64,000 nt of DNA from Oxynema aestuarii AP17 (GTDB lineage Bacteria; Cyanobacteriota; Cyanobacteriia; Cyanobacteriales; Laspinemataceae): contig NZ_CP051167.1 of NCBI RefSeq assembly GCF_012295525.1, positions 2,108,001 to 2,172,000 of the forward strand, in the 5' to 3' direction. A program made the position numbers and the translations under genes. Below, piece by piece: positions 17,079-26,306 of this stretch; the first letter of the stretch is position 1; the number at the start of each line of letters is the position of its first letter. The notes beneath the pieces are model-generated. The model worked only from the letters and a program-made list of their open reading frames with translations, did no database searches and was not told where the DNA came from.

Positions 17079-17615
17079 ATGAATGCAAATCGACGGTCCG
17101 TGCCTGTAGACTTATCCCAAAGCCTTGCCCATCAATCGTTCGTGTCTGAGAGTTTGCCTATGTCCCACGAAGTCCCGACGCCGCCGACCAAGCGAAGCGG
17201 GAAATCGAGCCCAGTCGATCGCCAATTTTCCTGGAAAATCGCTAACAGTCTCCTGATTAGTTTTAAATATGCTTGGCAGGGCATTACCTATGCTTTTGGC
17301 ACCCAGCGTAATTTTCGCATTCACGTCGCGATCGGGAGTTTGGCGGTCAGTTTGGGGGTGGCGCTGAGTCTGACTGGACTGGAACTGGCGATTATCAGCC
17401 TCACAATTGGCTTGGTGTTGACGTTGGAGTTGCTCAATACGGCGATCGAGTCGGTGGTCGATTTGACCGTCGAGCAGACTTACCACGAACTGGCTAAAAT
17501 TGCCAAAGATTGCGCGGCGGGGGCGGTGATGGTGTCTTCGTTTGCAGCGATTACGGTGGCGGGATTGCTGATTATCCCGCGCTTGTACGGGGCGATCGCC
17601 GCCCTGTTTTTCTAG
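17079..17615 (+). CDS. dgkA: Diacylglycerol kinase / undecaprenol kinase family membrane protein
   Basis: About 178 residues from ATG 17079. The conserved part begins FKYAWQGITYAFGTQRNFRIH and includes the active-site sequence ELLNTAIESVVDL (Glu and Asn-Thr-Ala-Ile-Glu) and KDCAAGAVMVSS, with three membrane helices. Gram-positive type members phosphorylate undecaprenol, proteobacterial ones diacylglycerol; which substrate is used here is not visible. The frame is open from ATG 17031; I prefer 17079 because AAAAAGG lies at a suitable distance before it. The N-terminal 60 residues are poorly conserved and polar. Third gene of the DUF3285-ybeY cluster. Confidence 0.88.
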   Translation: MNANRRSVPVDLSQSLAHQSFVSESLPMSHEVPTPPTKRSGKSSPVDRQFSWKIANSLLISFKYAWQGITYAFGTQRNFRIHVAIGSLAVSLGVALSLTGLELAIISLTIGLVLTLELLNTAIESVVDLTVEQTYHELAKIAKDCAAGAVMVSSFAAITVAGLLIIPRLYGAIAALFF

Positions 17616-17744
17616 CCTCTTGTTCTAGAAAGATCGTACTCTAGAAAAGTTGTAGAAACATCCGCCTTCAAGACCGATCGCCCTATAGCATAACAACGCG
17701 GTTATGTCAACCCCAATTTTCCCATTCGCCAAGGAGTACGAGCC

Positions 17745-18353
17745 GTGATCGTCGTTATCGATAACTATGACAGCTTTACCTACAACCTCGTCCAGTATTT
17801 GGGCGAACTTGGGAACGATTGGCCCGTCGCCTCTGAAATTCGGGTCTATCGCAACGATCGCCTTTCGGTCGAAGAACTCGAACAACTGCAACCGAGTGCG
17901 ATCGTTATTTCCCCCGGTCCCGGACGCCCGGAAGACGCGGGAATTTCCCTCGAAATTATCGAAAAATTAGGGCCGACGATCCCGATTCTCGGCGTTTGCT
18001 TGGGTCACCAATGTATCGGTCAAGTCTTTGGCGGTAAAATCGTTTCGGCGGCGGAACTGATGCACGGCAAAACCTCCGAAGTCCATCACAACGATGTCGG
18101 CGTTTTCCGAGGCATCGAAAATCCGATGACCGCCACCCGCTATCACAGCCTGGTCATCGACCGCAATACTTGCCCGCCGGATCTCGAAATCACCGCGTGG
18201 GTGGAAGACGGCACGATTATGGGAGTCCGTCACCGCCACTATCCCCACATCCAAGGGGTTCAATTCCATCCGGAAAGTATTCTGACCCAATCGGGCAAAC
18301 AGTTACTGACCAATTTTCTCAGTCAAGTGAAGGAGTTGTCTGTCGCCCGTTAA
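17745..18353 (+). CDS. pabA: Aminodeoxychorismate/anthranilate synthase glutaminase subunit
   Basis: 202 residues from a GTG start preceded by AAGGAG. A class I glutamine amidotransferase that feeds ammonia to PabB (folate) or TrpE (tryptophan). Triad: Cys in GVCLGHQCIGQ (about residue 86), His and Glu in GVQFHPESILTQ (about 174-176). The N-terminus MIVVIDNYDSFTYNLVQYLG is diagnostic of TrpG/PabA. Many bacteria use one amphibolic subunit for both pathways; no partner gene lies nearby, so either symbol, trpG or pabA, is possible. Confidence 0.93.
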   Translation: MIVVIDNYDSFTYNLVQYLGELGNDWPVASEIRVYRNDRLSVEELEQLQPSAIVISPGPGRPEDAGISLEIIEKLGPTIPILGVCLGHQCIGQVFGGKIVSAAELMHGKTSEVHHNDVGVFRGIENPMTATRYHSLVIDRNTCPPDLEITAWVEDGTIMGVRHRHYPHIQGVQFHPESILTQSGKQLLTNFLSQVKELSVAR

Positions 18354-18387
18354 CCCGGTTCGACCGGGGGCAGATCGAGTGATACGG

Positions 18388-19215
18388 ATGTCGAATTTTT
18401 TGGGAACGATCGTGAATCGCCGACAGTTATTGAAATATGCCAGTCTCGGAGTCTTGAGTGCAGTAGGCACGGGGTGGCCCTCCATGGGACAGCCGGGACG
18501 GGCGCAGAGTACGAGTCCGTCGCCGAGTCCGACCCCGGCGAGCAATGCTTTAACCGTACAGTGGTTGGGGCATACGGCGTTTTTGTTTAGCGGTGGAGGG
18601 CGGCGCGTTTTAGTCAATCCTTTTCGCAACCTCGGTTGTACCGCCGGGTATCGCCCGCCGAAGGTGGGGGCGGATTTGGTGCTGATTAGTTCGCGCTTGC
18701 TCGACGAGGGCGCCACGGACGGGCTGCCGGGGAGTCCGAGGTTGCTTTACGAACCGGGAGCTTATCAACTCGGGAGTGAGTCGATTCAGGGGATTCGCAC
18801 GGATCACGACCTCGAAGGCGGTCGCCGTTTTGGGATTAATGTAGTTTGGGTGTGGTCCCAGGCGGGGCTTCGGATCGTCCATTTGGGCGGGGCGGCGGCG
18901 CCGATTACGATGGAGCAGCAAATTTTGATCGGTCGTCCGGACCTGTTGTTGCTTCCCGTCGGTGGCGGTCCGAAAGCTTACGGTCCGGAGGCGGCGAAGG
19001 CGACGATGGATCGACTCAATCCGCGTTTGGTGATTCCGACTCATTATCTAACGGAAGCGGCGGGGCAAGGGTGCGAGTTGGTAGAGGTGGATCGGTTTTT
19101 GAGTTTGGTGGATCCGGCGATCGTCGATCGCGCTGGAGGCGATACGCTGCAACTGACTCGGGAAAGTTTGCCGGAAACGGGGACGAGAGTGAAGGTGTTG
19201 AGTTATCGGTTTTAG
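18388..19215 (+). CDS. Exported metallo-beta-lactamase-fold protein lacking the metal-binding motif
   Basis: About 275 residues from ATG 18388 (a GTG at 18379 is an alternative start). The N-terminus has NRRQLLKYASLGVLSAVG, a likely Tat signal, then a Ser/Pro linker. The fold is UlaG-like: VQWLGHTAFLF, RRVLVNPFRNLGC, DLVLISSRLLDEG, LRIVHLGGAAAP, LLLLPVGGG and RLVIPTHYLTEA. At the place of the HxHxDH metal motif the protein reads SSRLLDEG, and the metal Asp of HLGD is Gly (HLGG). Only the late His in PTHY remains. It is therefore unlikely to be a normal metallo-hydrolase and may be a binding or structural protein. The gene is the last before the CRISPR leader. Confidence 0.8.
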   Translation: MSNFLGTIVNRRQLLKYASLGVLSAVGTGWPSMGQPGRAQSTSPSPSPTPASNALTVQWLGHTAFLFSGGGRRVLVNPFRNLGCTAGYRPPKVGADLVLISSRLLDEGATDGLPGSPRLLYEPGAYQLGSESIQGIRTDHDLEGGRRFGINVVWVWSQAGLRIVHLGGAAAPITMEQQILIGRPDLLLLPVGGGPKAYGPEAAKATMDRLNPRLVIPTHYLTEAAGQGCELVEVDRFLSLVDPAIVDRAGGDTLQLTRESLPETGTRVKVLSYRF

Positions 19216-19508
19216 GCGATCGGATGGGTTAAGGTGGGTGGAGGGGCGATCGGAAAAATTTTTCTGAGGGGGTAGACAGGAGTGACGGGCGATCGTATGA
19301 TGTCAACTAAGCCAATTTCTGGCGGGGGAAAGCGGGGTCGATTTCCCCGGGGGTCCCGCCAAAAGTCTAGAACCTTTACAAATCAATAGTTTACGAGTTT
19401 TTGAGTGCCTCGGTTGGCCGAAGGCCAACGGCTGAAACGGGGGTTTGAGTAGACTCCCGCCAAAAACGGCTCAACGAAGCGCTCTGGGTGTACGTTTCAG
19501 CACCCGGT
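19216..19508 (+). promoter_or_regulatory. Putative CRISPR leader
   Basis: 293 bases upstream of the first repeat, on the side opposite to the GATTGAAAC repeat end, which is where a leader is expected. It contains GGCGGGGG (19321) and GGGGGTCCCGCC (19349-19360) as inverted arms, the sequence CCCGCCAAAA repeated at 19355 and again near 19468, and an AT-rich stretch AACCTTTACAAATCAATAG. No ORF. Confidence 0.65.
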
Positions 19509-21520
19509 CTTTCAATTAACTGAATCCCGGCAACGGGATTGAAACACTATGCACATCGGCGACAAGGTGCGCAATCGTCTCCCGGCTTTCAATTAACTGA
19601 ATCCCGGCAACGGGATTGAAACTATTCACCCCATCGCTTTCACTACCGGACTGACCTTTCAATTAACTGAATCCCGGCAACGGGATTGAAACATTACAGC
19701 TCTAGTATAGAATGGTAAAGGATACTTTCTTTCAATTAACTGAATCCCGGCAACGGGATTGAAACTTCTGATGGAAAGCTTTGGGATTTCATGATTTCCT
19801 CTTTCAATTAACTGAATCCCGGCAACGGGATTGAAACCTACCTCAACAATAACTTCGAGAAGAAACTCAACTCCGACTTTCAATTAACTGAATCCCGGCA
19901 ACGGGATTGAAACTTTATCGAAGGGGGGGCGATCGAGATCGAGGGAGACTTTCAATTAACTGAATCCCGGCAACGGGATTGAAACCCAAGCGGTATCCTA
20001 CCTGGGCGCATACATATTGCCGGCTTTCAATTAACTGAATCCCGGCAACGGGATTGAAACCTAAGTGAGAAAGAGGCGAACGAAAGCATTTTAGACTTTC
20101 AATTAACTGAATCCCGGCAACGGGATTGAAACTACTCGTATCTAGACCAATTTTTTCGCTTTCTGCGTTCTTTCAATTAACTGAATCCCGGCAACGGGAT
20201 TGAAACTAGCACTTTTCTGCTTTGAAGTGAGATTATCTCCGCTCTTTCAATTAACTGAATCCCGGCAACGGGATTGAAACCCCGATCGATTTCCGACATC
20301 TCCTTGATCGTTCGCTTTCAATTAACTGAATCCCGGCAACGGGATTGAAACCAATTTGGCCTGAGCATGCGCAGCAGCTCGAAGCTGCTTTCAATTAACT
20401 GAATCCCGGCAACGGGATTGAAACCAGACTAACTGTCAAAATTGCCGCCGCTCGATTTCTTTCAATTAACTGAATCCCGGCAACGGGATTGAAACGAACC
20501 TCAAATGAACGATATCGGCATCCATGACTTTCAATTAACTGAATCCCGGCAACGGGATTGAAACCGATCTGTCGCTGAATGATTCATGGTTTGTTTTCTA
20601 ACTTTCAATTAACTGAATCCCGGCAACGGGATTGAAACCACGCGCATCATGGCATCCTCGCTGGATTCGGGGATCTTTCAATTAACTGAATCCCGGCAAC
20701 GGGATTGAAACTTTATATATATCTGAGGTACTATCTAATATCTGATTTCTTTCAATTAACTGAATCCCGGCAACGGGATTGAAACATGAGTAACCCTTTA
20801 GCTGCCCGACGAATGAAGCCTCTTTCAATTAACTGAATCCCGGCAACGGGATTGAAACTTATCGGTAAATAGTAGAGTATGGGCTAATAATACTTTCAAT
20901 TAACTGAATCCCGGCAACGGGATTGAAACTGAGCTACTGTAGAGGTTGTTGAAGGTGATTGAGTCTTTCAATTAACTGAATCCCGGCAACGGGATTGAAA
21001 CTAAATCGGCATGCACCAATCTTGATTTTTCAAGATTAGCTTTCAATTAACTGAATCCCGGCAACGGGATTGAAACCTTCTCTTTGCAGGATATTATTTA
21101 GAGCTTTTCGGGCTTTCAATTAACTGAATCCCGGCAACGGGATTGAAACTAGGGTTTCTTCCCAGGTGTTCGGAGAGGTGTTCGGAGACTTTCAATTAAC
21201 TGAATCCCGGCAACGGGATTGAAACGCAACAGACGATGAAATTCGAGCGCATTTAGACAACAACTTTCAATTAACTGAATCCCGGCAACGGGATTGAAAC
21301 CGGGCGAAGGCAGCGACTTTCGCAACGGCTCAACTTTCAATTAACTGAATCCCGGCAACGGGATTGAAACGAGTCGCTGCTTGCGGAGTACATACGCTGA
21401 TAAAGTTGCTTTCAATTAACTGAATCCCGGCAACGGGATTGAAACGAATTCCTCTGGCAATGAGCGGCCACAGTCGCTCTTGTCTTTCAATTAACTGAAT
21501 CCCGGCAACGGGATTGAAAC
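19509..21520 (+). CRISPR. CRISPR array, 28 repeats and 27 spacers
   Basis: The 37-nt repeat begins CTTTCAATTAACTGAATCCC and ends GGCAACGGGATTGAAAC. By eye all 28 copies are identical, including the last. Spacers are 32 to 40 nt. The repeat contains the inverted arms AATCCCG/CGGGATT, and its ATTGAAAC end is the typical crRNA 5' handle, giving plus-strand transcription. Repeats of this length and end occur in cyanobacterial type I-D and type III arrays; without cas genes the type cannot be fixed. No cas gene is in the window, 19 kb to the left and 42 kb to the right. No two spacers look alike. Confidence 0.99.
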
Positions 21521-21603
21521 TTCTTTATCTTCGAGTCCCCATCGCACTCGATCTTGCAAGTGAACCAATCCCCTGAAGGGGATGGCAAGCCCTCGATCGC
21601 CAT

Positions 21604-21629
21604 CAAAAAAGACCGCCGGAACGGTCTTT
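21604..21629 (-). terminator. Terminator of cobA, possibly also ending the CRISPR transcript
   Basis: AAAGACCG (21608-21615) pairs with CGGTCTTT (21622-21629) around a 6-nt loop. On the minus strand it is followed by a run of T, matching the end of cobA; on the plus strand the tail is TTTCTCTG, weaker. Confidence 0.85.
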
Positions 21630-21682
21630 CTCTGTTCGTATTCGCGCACGACTCATCGATTACTCAGACATCGATCGCCCGT

Positions 21683-22465
21683 TCAAGCAAACACCACGGG
21701 ACGACTGTTACCGAAAATCTCGTGTAACTTCACCACCGAGCCGATCGCCGCGATCGCCGGGGCCTCAAACCCCGTTTCCTCCACCTGCCGAACGATCGAG
21801 CCAATCGTCCCGATCAACTCCTCCTGCTCGATACGAGTTCCCCAACGAATCAGGGCGATCGGCGTTTCTGGAGACAAACCCGCCTTTTGTAACTCCCGAG
21901 TAATATAGGGTAAATTGTGGATCCCCATATAAATCACGATCGTTTCCGAACCGTGGGCGATCGCCGACCAATTCACCTCGGGTCGGTACTTCCCCGCCGC
22001 CTCGTGCCCCGTCACGAACGTCACCGACGAACTGTAATGACGGTGAGTCAACGGAATCCCCGCATAAGCAGGCGCCGCAATTCCCGCCGTCACGCCGGGT
22101 ACCACTTCCACCGGAACCCCCGCCGCGATTAAATCTTCCATCTCCTCGCCACCGCGACCGAACACGAACGGATCGCCCCCCTTCAGACGCACCACCGCCG
22201 CATGAGTGCGCGCCTTCTCAATTAAAATCCGCGTCGTTTCCTCTTGCTTGAGGGAATGACGACCCCGACGTTTTCCCGCATCAATCCGCTCCGCCTTCGG
22301 GTTGATCGTCTCCAGAATTTGCGGACTGACCAACGCATCGTAAACCACCACATCCGCATATTCCAGTAGAGTTTTGCCCTTGAGGGTGAGCAAACCGGGG
22401 TCTCCCGGTCCCGCACCAACTAAATAAACTTTACCCACGCAACGGATCTGTTCGCTCTGATTCAT
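21683..22465 (-). CDS. cobA: Uroporphyrinogen-III C-methyltransferase
   Basis: About 260 residues ([19 protein letters not shown]; the frame opens four codons earlier). The enzyme methylates uroporphyrinogen III at C-2 and C-7 with SAM to precorrin-2, the branch point to siroheme and cobalamin. Motifs: [54 protein letters not shown] and [16 protein letters not shown], all diagnostic of SUMT. It is the monofunctional form without the CysG dehydrogenase/ferrochelatase part. It stands alone beside the CRISPR array. Its product supports the nitrite/sulfite reductase cofactor siroheme and the B12 sensed further along by the metE riboswitch. Confidence 0.95.
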   Translation of the reverse strand: MNQSEQIRCVGKVYLVGAGPGDPGLLTLKGKTLLEYADVVVYDALVSPQILETINPKAERIDAGKRRGRHSLKQEETTRILIEKARTHAAVVRLKGGDPFVFGRGGEEMEDLIAAGVPVEVVPGVTAGIAAPAYAGIPLTHRHYSSSVTFVTGHEAAGKYRPEVNWSAIAHGSETIVIYMGIHNLPYITRELQKAGLSPETPIALIRWGTRIEQEELIGTIGSIVRQVEETGFEAPAIAAIGSVVKLHEIFGNSRPVVFA

Positions 22466-22477
22466 AACGATCGCCAA

Positions 22478-22875
22478 AAGATAGACTTCCCCTCGCTCTG
22501 TTCACTCAACCATCAAATTATCAACATTACTGGAAACTCCGATCGCCGCTCAATTTTCTAAAGCGTCGCCTGACTCCCGCCGCCATTGCCCCCAGACTAA
22601 ATTTCGCTTCTGCGTGCCATCGTATCTTTAATTACCATTGGGTCCAGAGTATGATTTTAATGCATCGACTTGATGAAATTTCTGCACGATCGACAAGCCG
22701 ACAACTCGGCGCGATCTCAACGGCAGATCTTGAGGGTCGCTCCCTTATTTTAAAACGATTGACCGGAGAGCGATCGCCCCTTTCGCCGTCCGCCCCCCCC
22801 CGATTTCCCTTCCATCGCCAATCTCAACCGTAAATTCTAAAATAGGATTGCACCGACCCCTACCCGTACCCATCG
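22478..22875. other. Intergenic gap between divergent genes
   Basis: About 400 bases between the cobA start and the divergent methyltransferase. Open frames are short and Arg/Ser-rich; no repeat, RNA gene or operator recognised. Confidence 0.4.
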
Positions 22876-23613
22876 ATGGAATTAGACGCCTTACTCAAAC
22901 TGCACTGCGATTTACCCCAAGAAGGCCCCGGAAGTGACGAAGCCACCTTAGACGCCTTGCGGCGCCTGCCTCCCCTTCCCAGTAGCTCCCGCGTCTTCGA
23001 TCTCGGCTGCGGTCCGGGACGACACACCCTCGTTTTAGCCCGGGCGCTCGACACGCGGATCGTGGCGGTAGACTTGTACAAACAGTTTTTAGTCCAATTG
23101 CGCGAAGCGGCGACCGACGCCAATTTGAGCGATCGCATCGAAACTCGCGTCGGAGATATGAGCCAACTCGACGAACCGCCGGAAAGTATCGATTTAATCT
23201 GGTCGGAAGCGGCAATTTACACGATCGGCTTCGAGCGAGGCTTGCGCTACTGGTACTCCCTGCTCAAACCCACTGGATTCGCCGTCGTCAGCGAAGTCAC
23301 CTGGCTCGATCCGACGCCACCGCCGGAGGCGATCGCCTTTTGGGAACAAGAATATCCCGAAATGACCGATATTTCCAGCAATCTCGAACTCGCCGCCCAG
23401 GCGGGTTACAAAGTTTTCGACCATTTTGTTTTAAACCGCGCCGCCTGGGACGCCTATTACGGCCCGTTGCGCGATCGCGTGCGCTACTGGCGAAGCCAAC
23501 CCAATTTAGACGAAAATTTTCTCCAAGTTCTCGACGAGACCGAACGGGAAATCGAAGTGTTCGATCGCTACGGCGACAGTTTCGGTTACGTCTTTTATTT
23601 AATGCAAAAATAA
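22876..23613 (+). CDS. Class I SAM-dependent methyltransferase, substrate unknown
   Basis: 245 residues, Rossmann-like methyltransferase. Motif I is VFDLGCGPGRHTLVLA (about residues 40-55), the ribose-binding acid follows in IVAVDLYKQ, motif II is in RVGDMSQLD, and IDLIWSEAAIY and LLKPTGFAVVSEV are motifs III/IV. The C-terminal third (WDAYYGPLRDRVRYWR...) is a helical substrate-binding cap. Substrate could be a small molecule; no neighbour gives a clue. Solitary gene between cobA and truB. Confidence 0.85.
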   Translation: MELDALLKLHCDLPQEGPGSDEATLDALRRLPPLPSSSRVFDLGCGPGRHTLVLARALDTRIVAVDLYKQFLVQLREAATDANLSDRIETRVGDMSQLDEPPESIDLIWSEAAIYTIGFERGLRYWYSLLKPTGFAVVSEVTWLDPTPPPEAIAFWEQEYPEMTDISSNLELAAQAGYKVFDHFVLNRAAWDAYYGPLRDRVRYWRSQPNLDENFLQVLDETEREIEVFDRYGDSFGYVFYLMQK

Positions 23614-24051
23614 TGCAAAGTTAATACAAGAAAAATATATAGTACTCCTAAATCAATTGAATCTGAAATCCACCGGGTAAAGTCGCCAAATCCCTGTCAG
23701 GGCAAGGCAATGCCGTATCCTGACAGGCGATCCATCTCCATCGAGGGTTTAGAAAAATGGGATTAGACGGATAGCTTTCTGACGGGAGCGAGTCAGGCTG
23801 GCTCATGAGGAATGGGCAAGATCCCTGTTTTGTATTTATACTATAATTTCACTGAGAATTATAGTATAGTTTTCGGAGCGATCGCCGCTTTTGAGGCGCC
23901 AATAGTGGCCCCAATCCGGGGAAGAGTCCCAACGGCAATCAACCCGCCACCGTTCTCGGTTTGGAGGGGCGATACGCCTGATTGCTCGCGAAGCGATCGC
24001 GCGCTGCTATGGCGACGTATGATAGCAAAGAGCAGTTAGAATCGCGGTATC
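23614..24051. other. Intergenic region with two hairpins
   Basis: About 440 bases upstream of truB. It holds a 9-bp stem CCTGTCAGG/CCTGACAGG (23693-23727, 17-nt loop containing GGCAATGCC) and the AT-rich hairpin annotated at 23837-23868. No gene recognised. Confidence 0.5.
23837..23868 (+). repeat. Perfect 12-bp AT-rich inverted repeat
   Basis: TATACTATAATT and AATTATAGTATA flank the 8-nt TCACTGAG. It is followed by GTTTTC. It could be an operator or a weak terminator; it lies about 180 nt upstream of truB. Confidence 0.6.
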
Positions 24052-24951
24052 GTGCAAGGATTCGTCAATTTAAACAAGCCTACTGGCATGACCTCTCACG
24101 ATTGTGTCGCCCGGGTTCGGCGCCTGTTGCGAACCAAGCGCGTCGGACATGGCGGCACCTTAGACCCTGCCGCCACGGGAGTTTTACCGATCGCCGTCGG
24201 TAAAGCCACCCGCTTGTTGCCGTACCTCCCCACGGGGAAAGCCTATCGCGGCACCGTGCGCTTTGGGGTGACCACCGCCACCGACGACCTCGAAGGAACA
24301 GTCATCAGCCAAAACCCGGTTCCGACCCTAACCCGAGACGCGGTAGAGGCGGTGTTGGGTCGCTTCGTCGGGGCGATCGAACAAATCCCCCCGGCTTATA
24401 GTGCGATACAAGTCAACGGCAAGCGCCTTTATCAACTCGCCCGCGCCGGGGAAGCGGTGGAAGTTCCGGCGCGGCAAGTCGAGATTTACCGGATCGCGCT
24501 GTCCGAGTGGCGCGGCGGCGACTATCCCGAAGCCGTCCTCGATATCGAGTGCGGCCCGGGAACCTACATCCGGGCGATCGCCCGCGATTTAGGGGAGATC
24601 TTGGCAACCGGGGGAACCCTGGCCGCTCTCACGCGCACCCAAAGTTGCGGTTTTGCCCTCGCGGATAGCGTCACCTTCGAGGAGATGGAAACCGCGTGCG
24701 ATCGTGGCACATTTACCCCGATCGCCCCGGACAAAGCCCTCGCTCACTTATCTAAAGTGTCCCTTTCCCCCGAATTCGCCCGCCGTTGGTGCCAAGGTCA
24801 GCGCGTCCCCCTGCCCCCCGCAAGCGGCAATTGCCCCCCCCCGGTATGTGTCGATCGCGACGATGGAGAATTTCTTGGAATTGCGGAAATTACTGAGTCT
24901 GAAGGCGATCGCCGTCTCGTCCCCAAAATGGTCTTTTTACCCGAGGGTTAA
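24052..24951 (+). CDS. truB: tRNA pseudouridine-55 synthase
   Basis: 299 residues from a GTG start (GTGCAAGGATTC). TruB converts U55 of the T-loop of tRNAs to pseudouridine. Motifs: GFVNLNKPTGMTSHDCV, the catalytic Asp in HGGTLDPAATGVLPIAVG (about residue 42), KAYRGTVRFGVTTATDD, and QIPPAYSAIQVNGKRLYQLAR. The C-terminus CSPEF-like region and PLPPAS... form the PUA-like end. Full length. Followed by a good terminator at 25160. Confidence 0.96.
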   Translation: MQGFVNLNKPTGMTSHDCVARVRRLLRTKRVGHGGTLDPAATGVLPIAVGKATRLLPYLPTGKAYRGTVRFGVTTATDDLEGTVISQNPVPTLTRDAVEAVLGRFVGAIEQIPPAYSAIQVNGKRLYQLARAGEAVEVPARQVEIYRIALSEWRGGDYPEAVLDIECGPGTYIRAIARDLGEILATGGTLAALTRTQSCGFALADSVTFEEMETACDRGTFTPIAPDKALAHLSKVSLSPEFARRWCQGQRVPLPPASGNCPPPVCVDRDDGEFLGIAEITESEGDRRLVPKMVFLPEG

Positions 24952-25159
24952 TCGGTGAGGGGTCGAACCCCTTATGCTGCGTGACCTGGGCGAGATCGCC
25001 CGATCGAATCACCCAATTGGGTGAGGTGCGATCGTTGGCATCAACGATAGATTAAAAATGTCCTTGAGAAGTGAGACTAAACTCAACCGAGATTGGCACC
25101 CCCCAAGATGTCTCCGCTTGTTATTGAGCGATGGTTGAGAACGCTTACCCCGGCGATTC

Positions 25160-25183
25160 GTCTCCTCTCGGGGACTTTTTTTT
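25160..25183 (+). terminator. Terminator downstream of truB
   Basis: GTCTCC pairs with GGGGAC (one wobble) across the loop TCTC, followed by eight T. It lies 209 nt after the truB stop; the intervening 200 bases show no gene. Confidence 0.7.
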
Positions 25184-25214
25184 GGGAACCCAGAAGTCCG
25201 TAGGGTGGTTGAAG

Positions 25215-25272
25215 TTTAGATTTTAGATTTTAGATTTTAGATTTTAGATTTTAGATTTTAGATTTTAGATTT
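25215..25272 (+). repeat. Tandem heptanucleotide tract (TTTTAGA)7
   Basis: Seven perfect copies of TTTTAGA (25221-25269) with partial units on both sides. The tract runs directly into the stop codon of the convergent mscS gene, so it becomes its 3' UTR. A looser version (GTTTAGA/TTTAGAG) follows the gene ending at 38498. Confidence 0.9.
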
Positions 25273-26306
25273 CACATTGGATCTTGTGGATAAACGGGAC
25301 GGATGGGAAAGGGAATTTCAATCCCTTCTTCCTGATAACGCTTGTGCAGGCGCTTGATAAATTCGTGGCGCGTAATCAGATGATCGAAATACTTTTTCGC
25401 GCCGAAATAAACGGTAAAATTAATACTGAAATAACCGAAGGTATGAAACCGGAGGAAGGGTTCAAATTCCGGCACCCCACCGACGACCTCGCGCATCACT
25501 TCTTCCGCCACCGAGAGGGTCACTTTTTCGACGTTTTCCAGATCGCTACCGTAAGCCACTCCAACTTCGACGAGGACGATAATTTCTCGTTCGGGAAGCG
25601 AATAATTTTTAAACGTTGCCGAAACTAACTGGGCGTTAGGAACGACAATCAAATTATTGGGGATTTCGCGAATAGTCGTATGTCTCCAAGTGACATCAGT
25701 CACGTAGCCTTCCTCCCCCGTTTCCAGCTTGACATAATCGCCGGGATTGACTTTGCGAGACATGATAATATTCAATCCCGAAAACAGATTAGATAGGGTA
25801 GTTTGTAATGCCAAACCGATCGAAATACCGCCGACCCCTAACGCAGTCAGTAAAGGTGTAATCGAGATTCCGATCGATTGCAGAATAATTAAACTTCCGA
25901 TGGTAAAAATAACCAATCGGGTCAGATTGACGAATAACGACGTTAAAGGAAGATCGCTATCGGAGGTCTGACTGTAGACGCGCACGAAACCGATACAAAG
26001 CCGAGAAATAACTAAAGTCAGCGCCCCTAAAATAATCGTGAGGATAATTCTCGATAAAAATAAGCGTATTTCGGGGCTGAGTTGACTGGCGATTAACGCC
26101 GTGTAAATTCCGGCGGTAAAAAAGATGACGAAGGGAATCCCGTGCAGGGAATCGATAAAGGTTTGATAGCGGGCGTAGTCACGAACTTGAGGGATCGATT
26201 TGAGCTTTTGGATCAGGCGTTTTTCAATAATCAATCCAGCAATTAAGCCGGATAAAATTAAAAATAAGGGAACGAGGAATTTAATGAGGGTACTGGCTTC
26301 GATCAT
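25272..26306 (-). CDS. MscS-family small-conductance mechanosensitive channel
   Basis: 344 residues. About four transmembrane helices precede the pore helix ALGVGGISIGLALQTTLSNLFSG (about 155-177) and the beta domain GDYVKLETGEEGYVTDVTWR...NLIVVPNAQLV, the most conserved part of the MscS family. The soluble C-terminal vestibule follows to residue 344. Such channels open under membrane tension and release solutes after osmotic downshock. The hydrophobic N-terminus fits insertion of the first helix. Single gene; its 3' end abuts a heptamer tract. Confidence 0.92.
   Translation of the reverse strand: MIEASTLIKFLVPLFLILSGLIAGLIIEKRLIQKLKSIPQVRDYARYQTFIDSLHGIPFVIFFTAGIYTALIASQLSPEIRLFLSRIILTIILGALTLVISRLCIGFVRVYSQTSDSDLPLTSLFVNLTRLVIFTIGSLIILQSIGISITPLLTALGVGGISIGLALQTTLSNLFSGLNIIMSRKVNPGDYVKLETGEEGYVTDVTWRHTTIREIPNNLIVVPNAQLVSATFKNYSLPEREIIVLVEVGVAYGSDLENVEKVTLSVAEEVMREVVGGVPEFEPFLRFHTFGYFSINFTVYFGAKKYFDHLITRHEFIKRLHKRYQEEGIEIPFPIRPVYPQDPM

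Noticed and set aside
19659-21340. Open frames across CRISPR repeats with a recurring FNPVAGIQLIE peptide
   Set aside because: The peptide is simply the repeat read on the minus strand.
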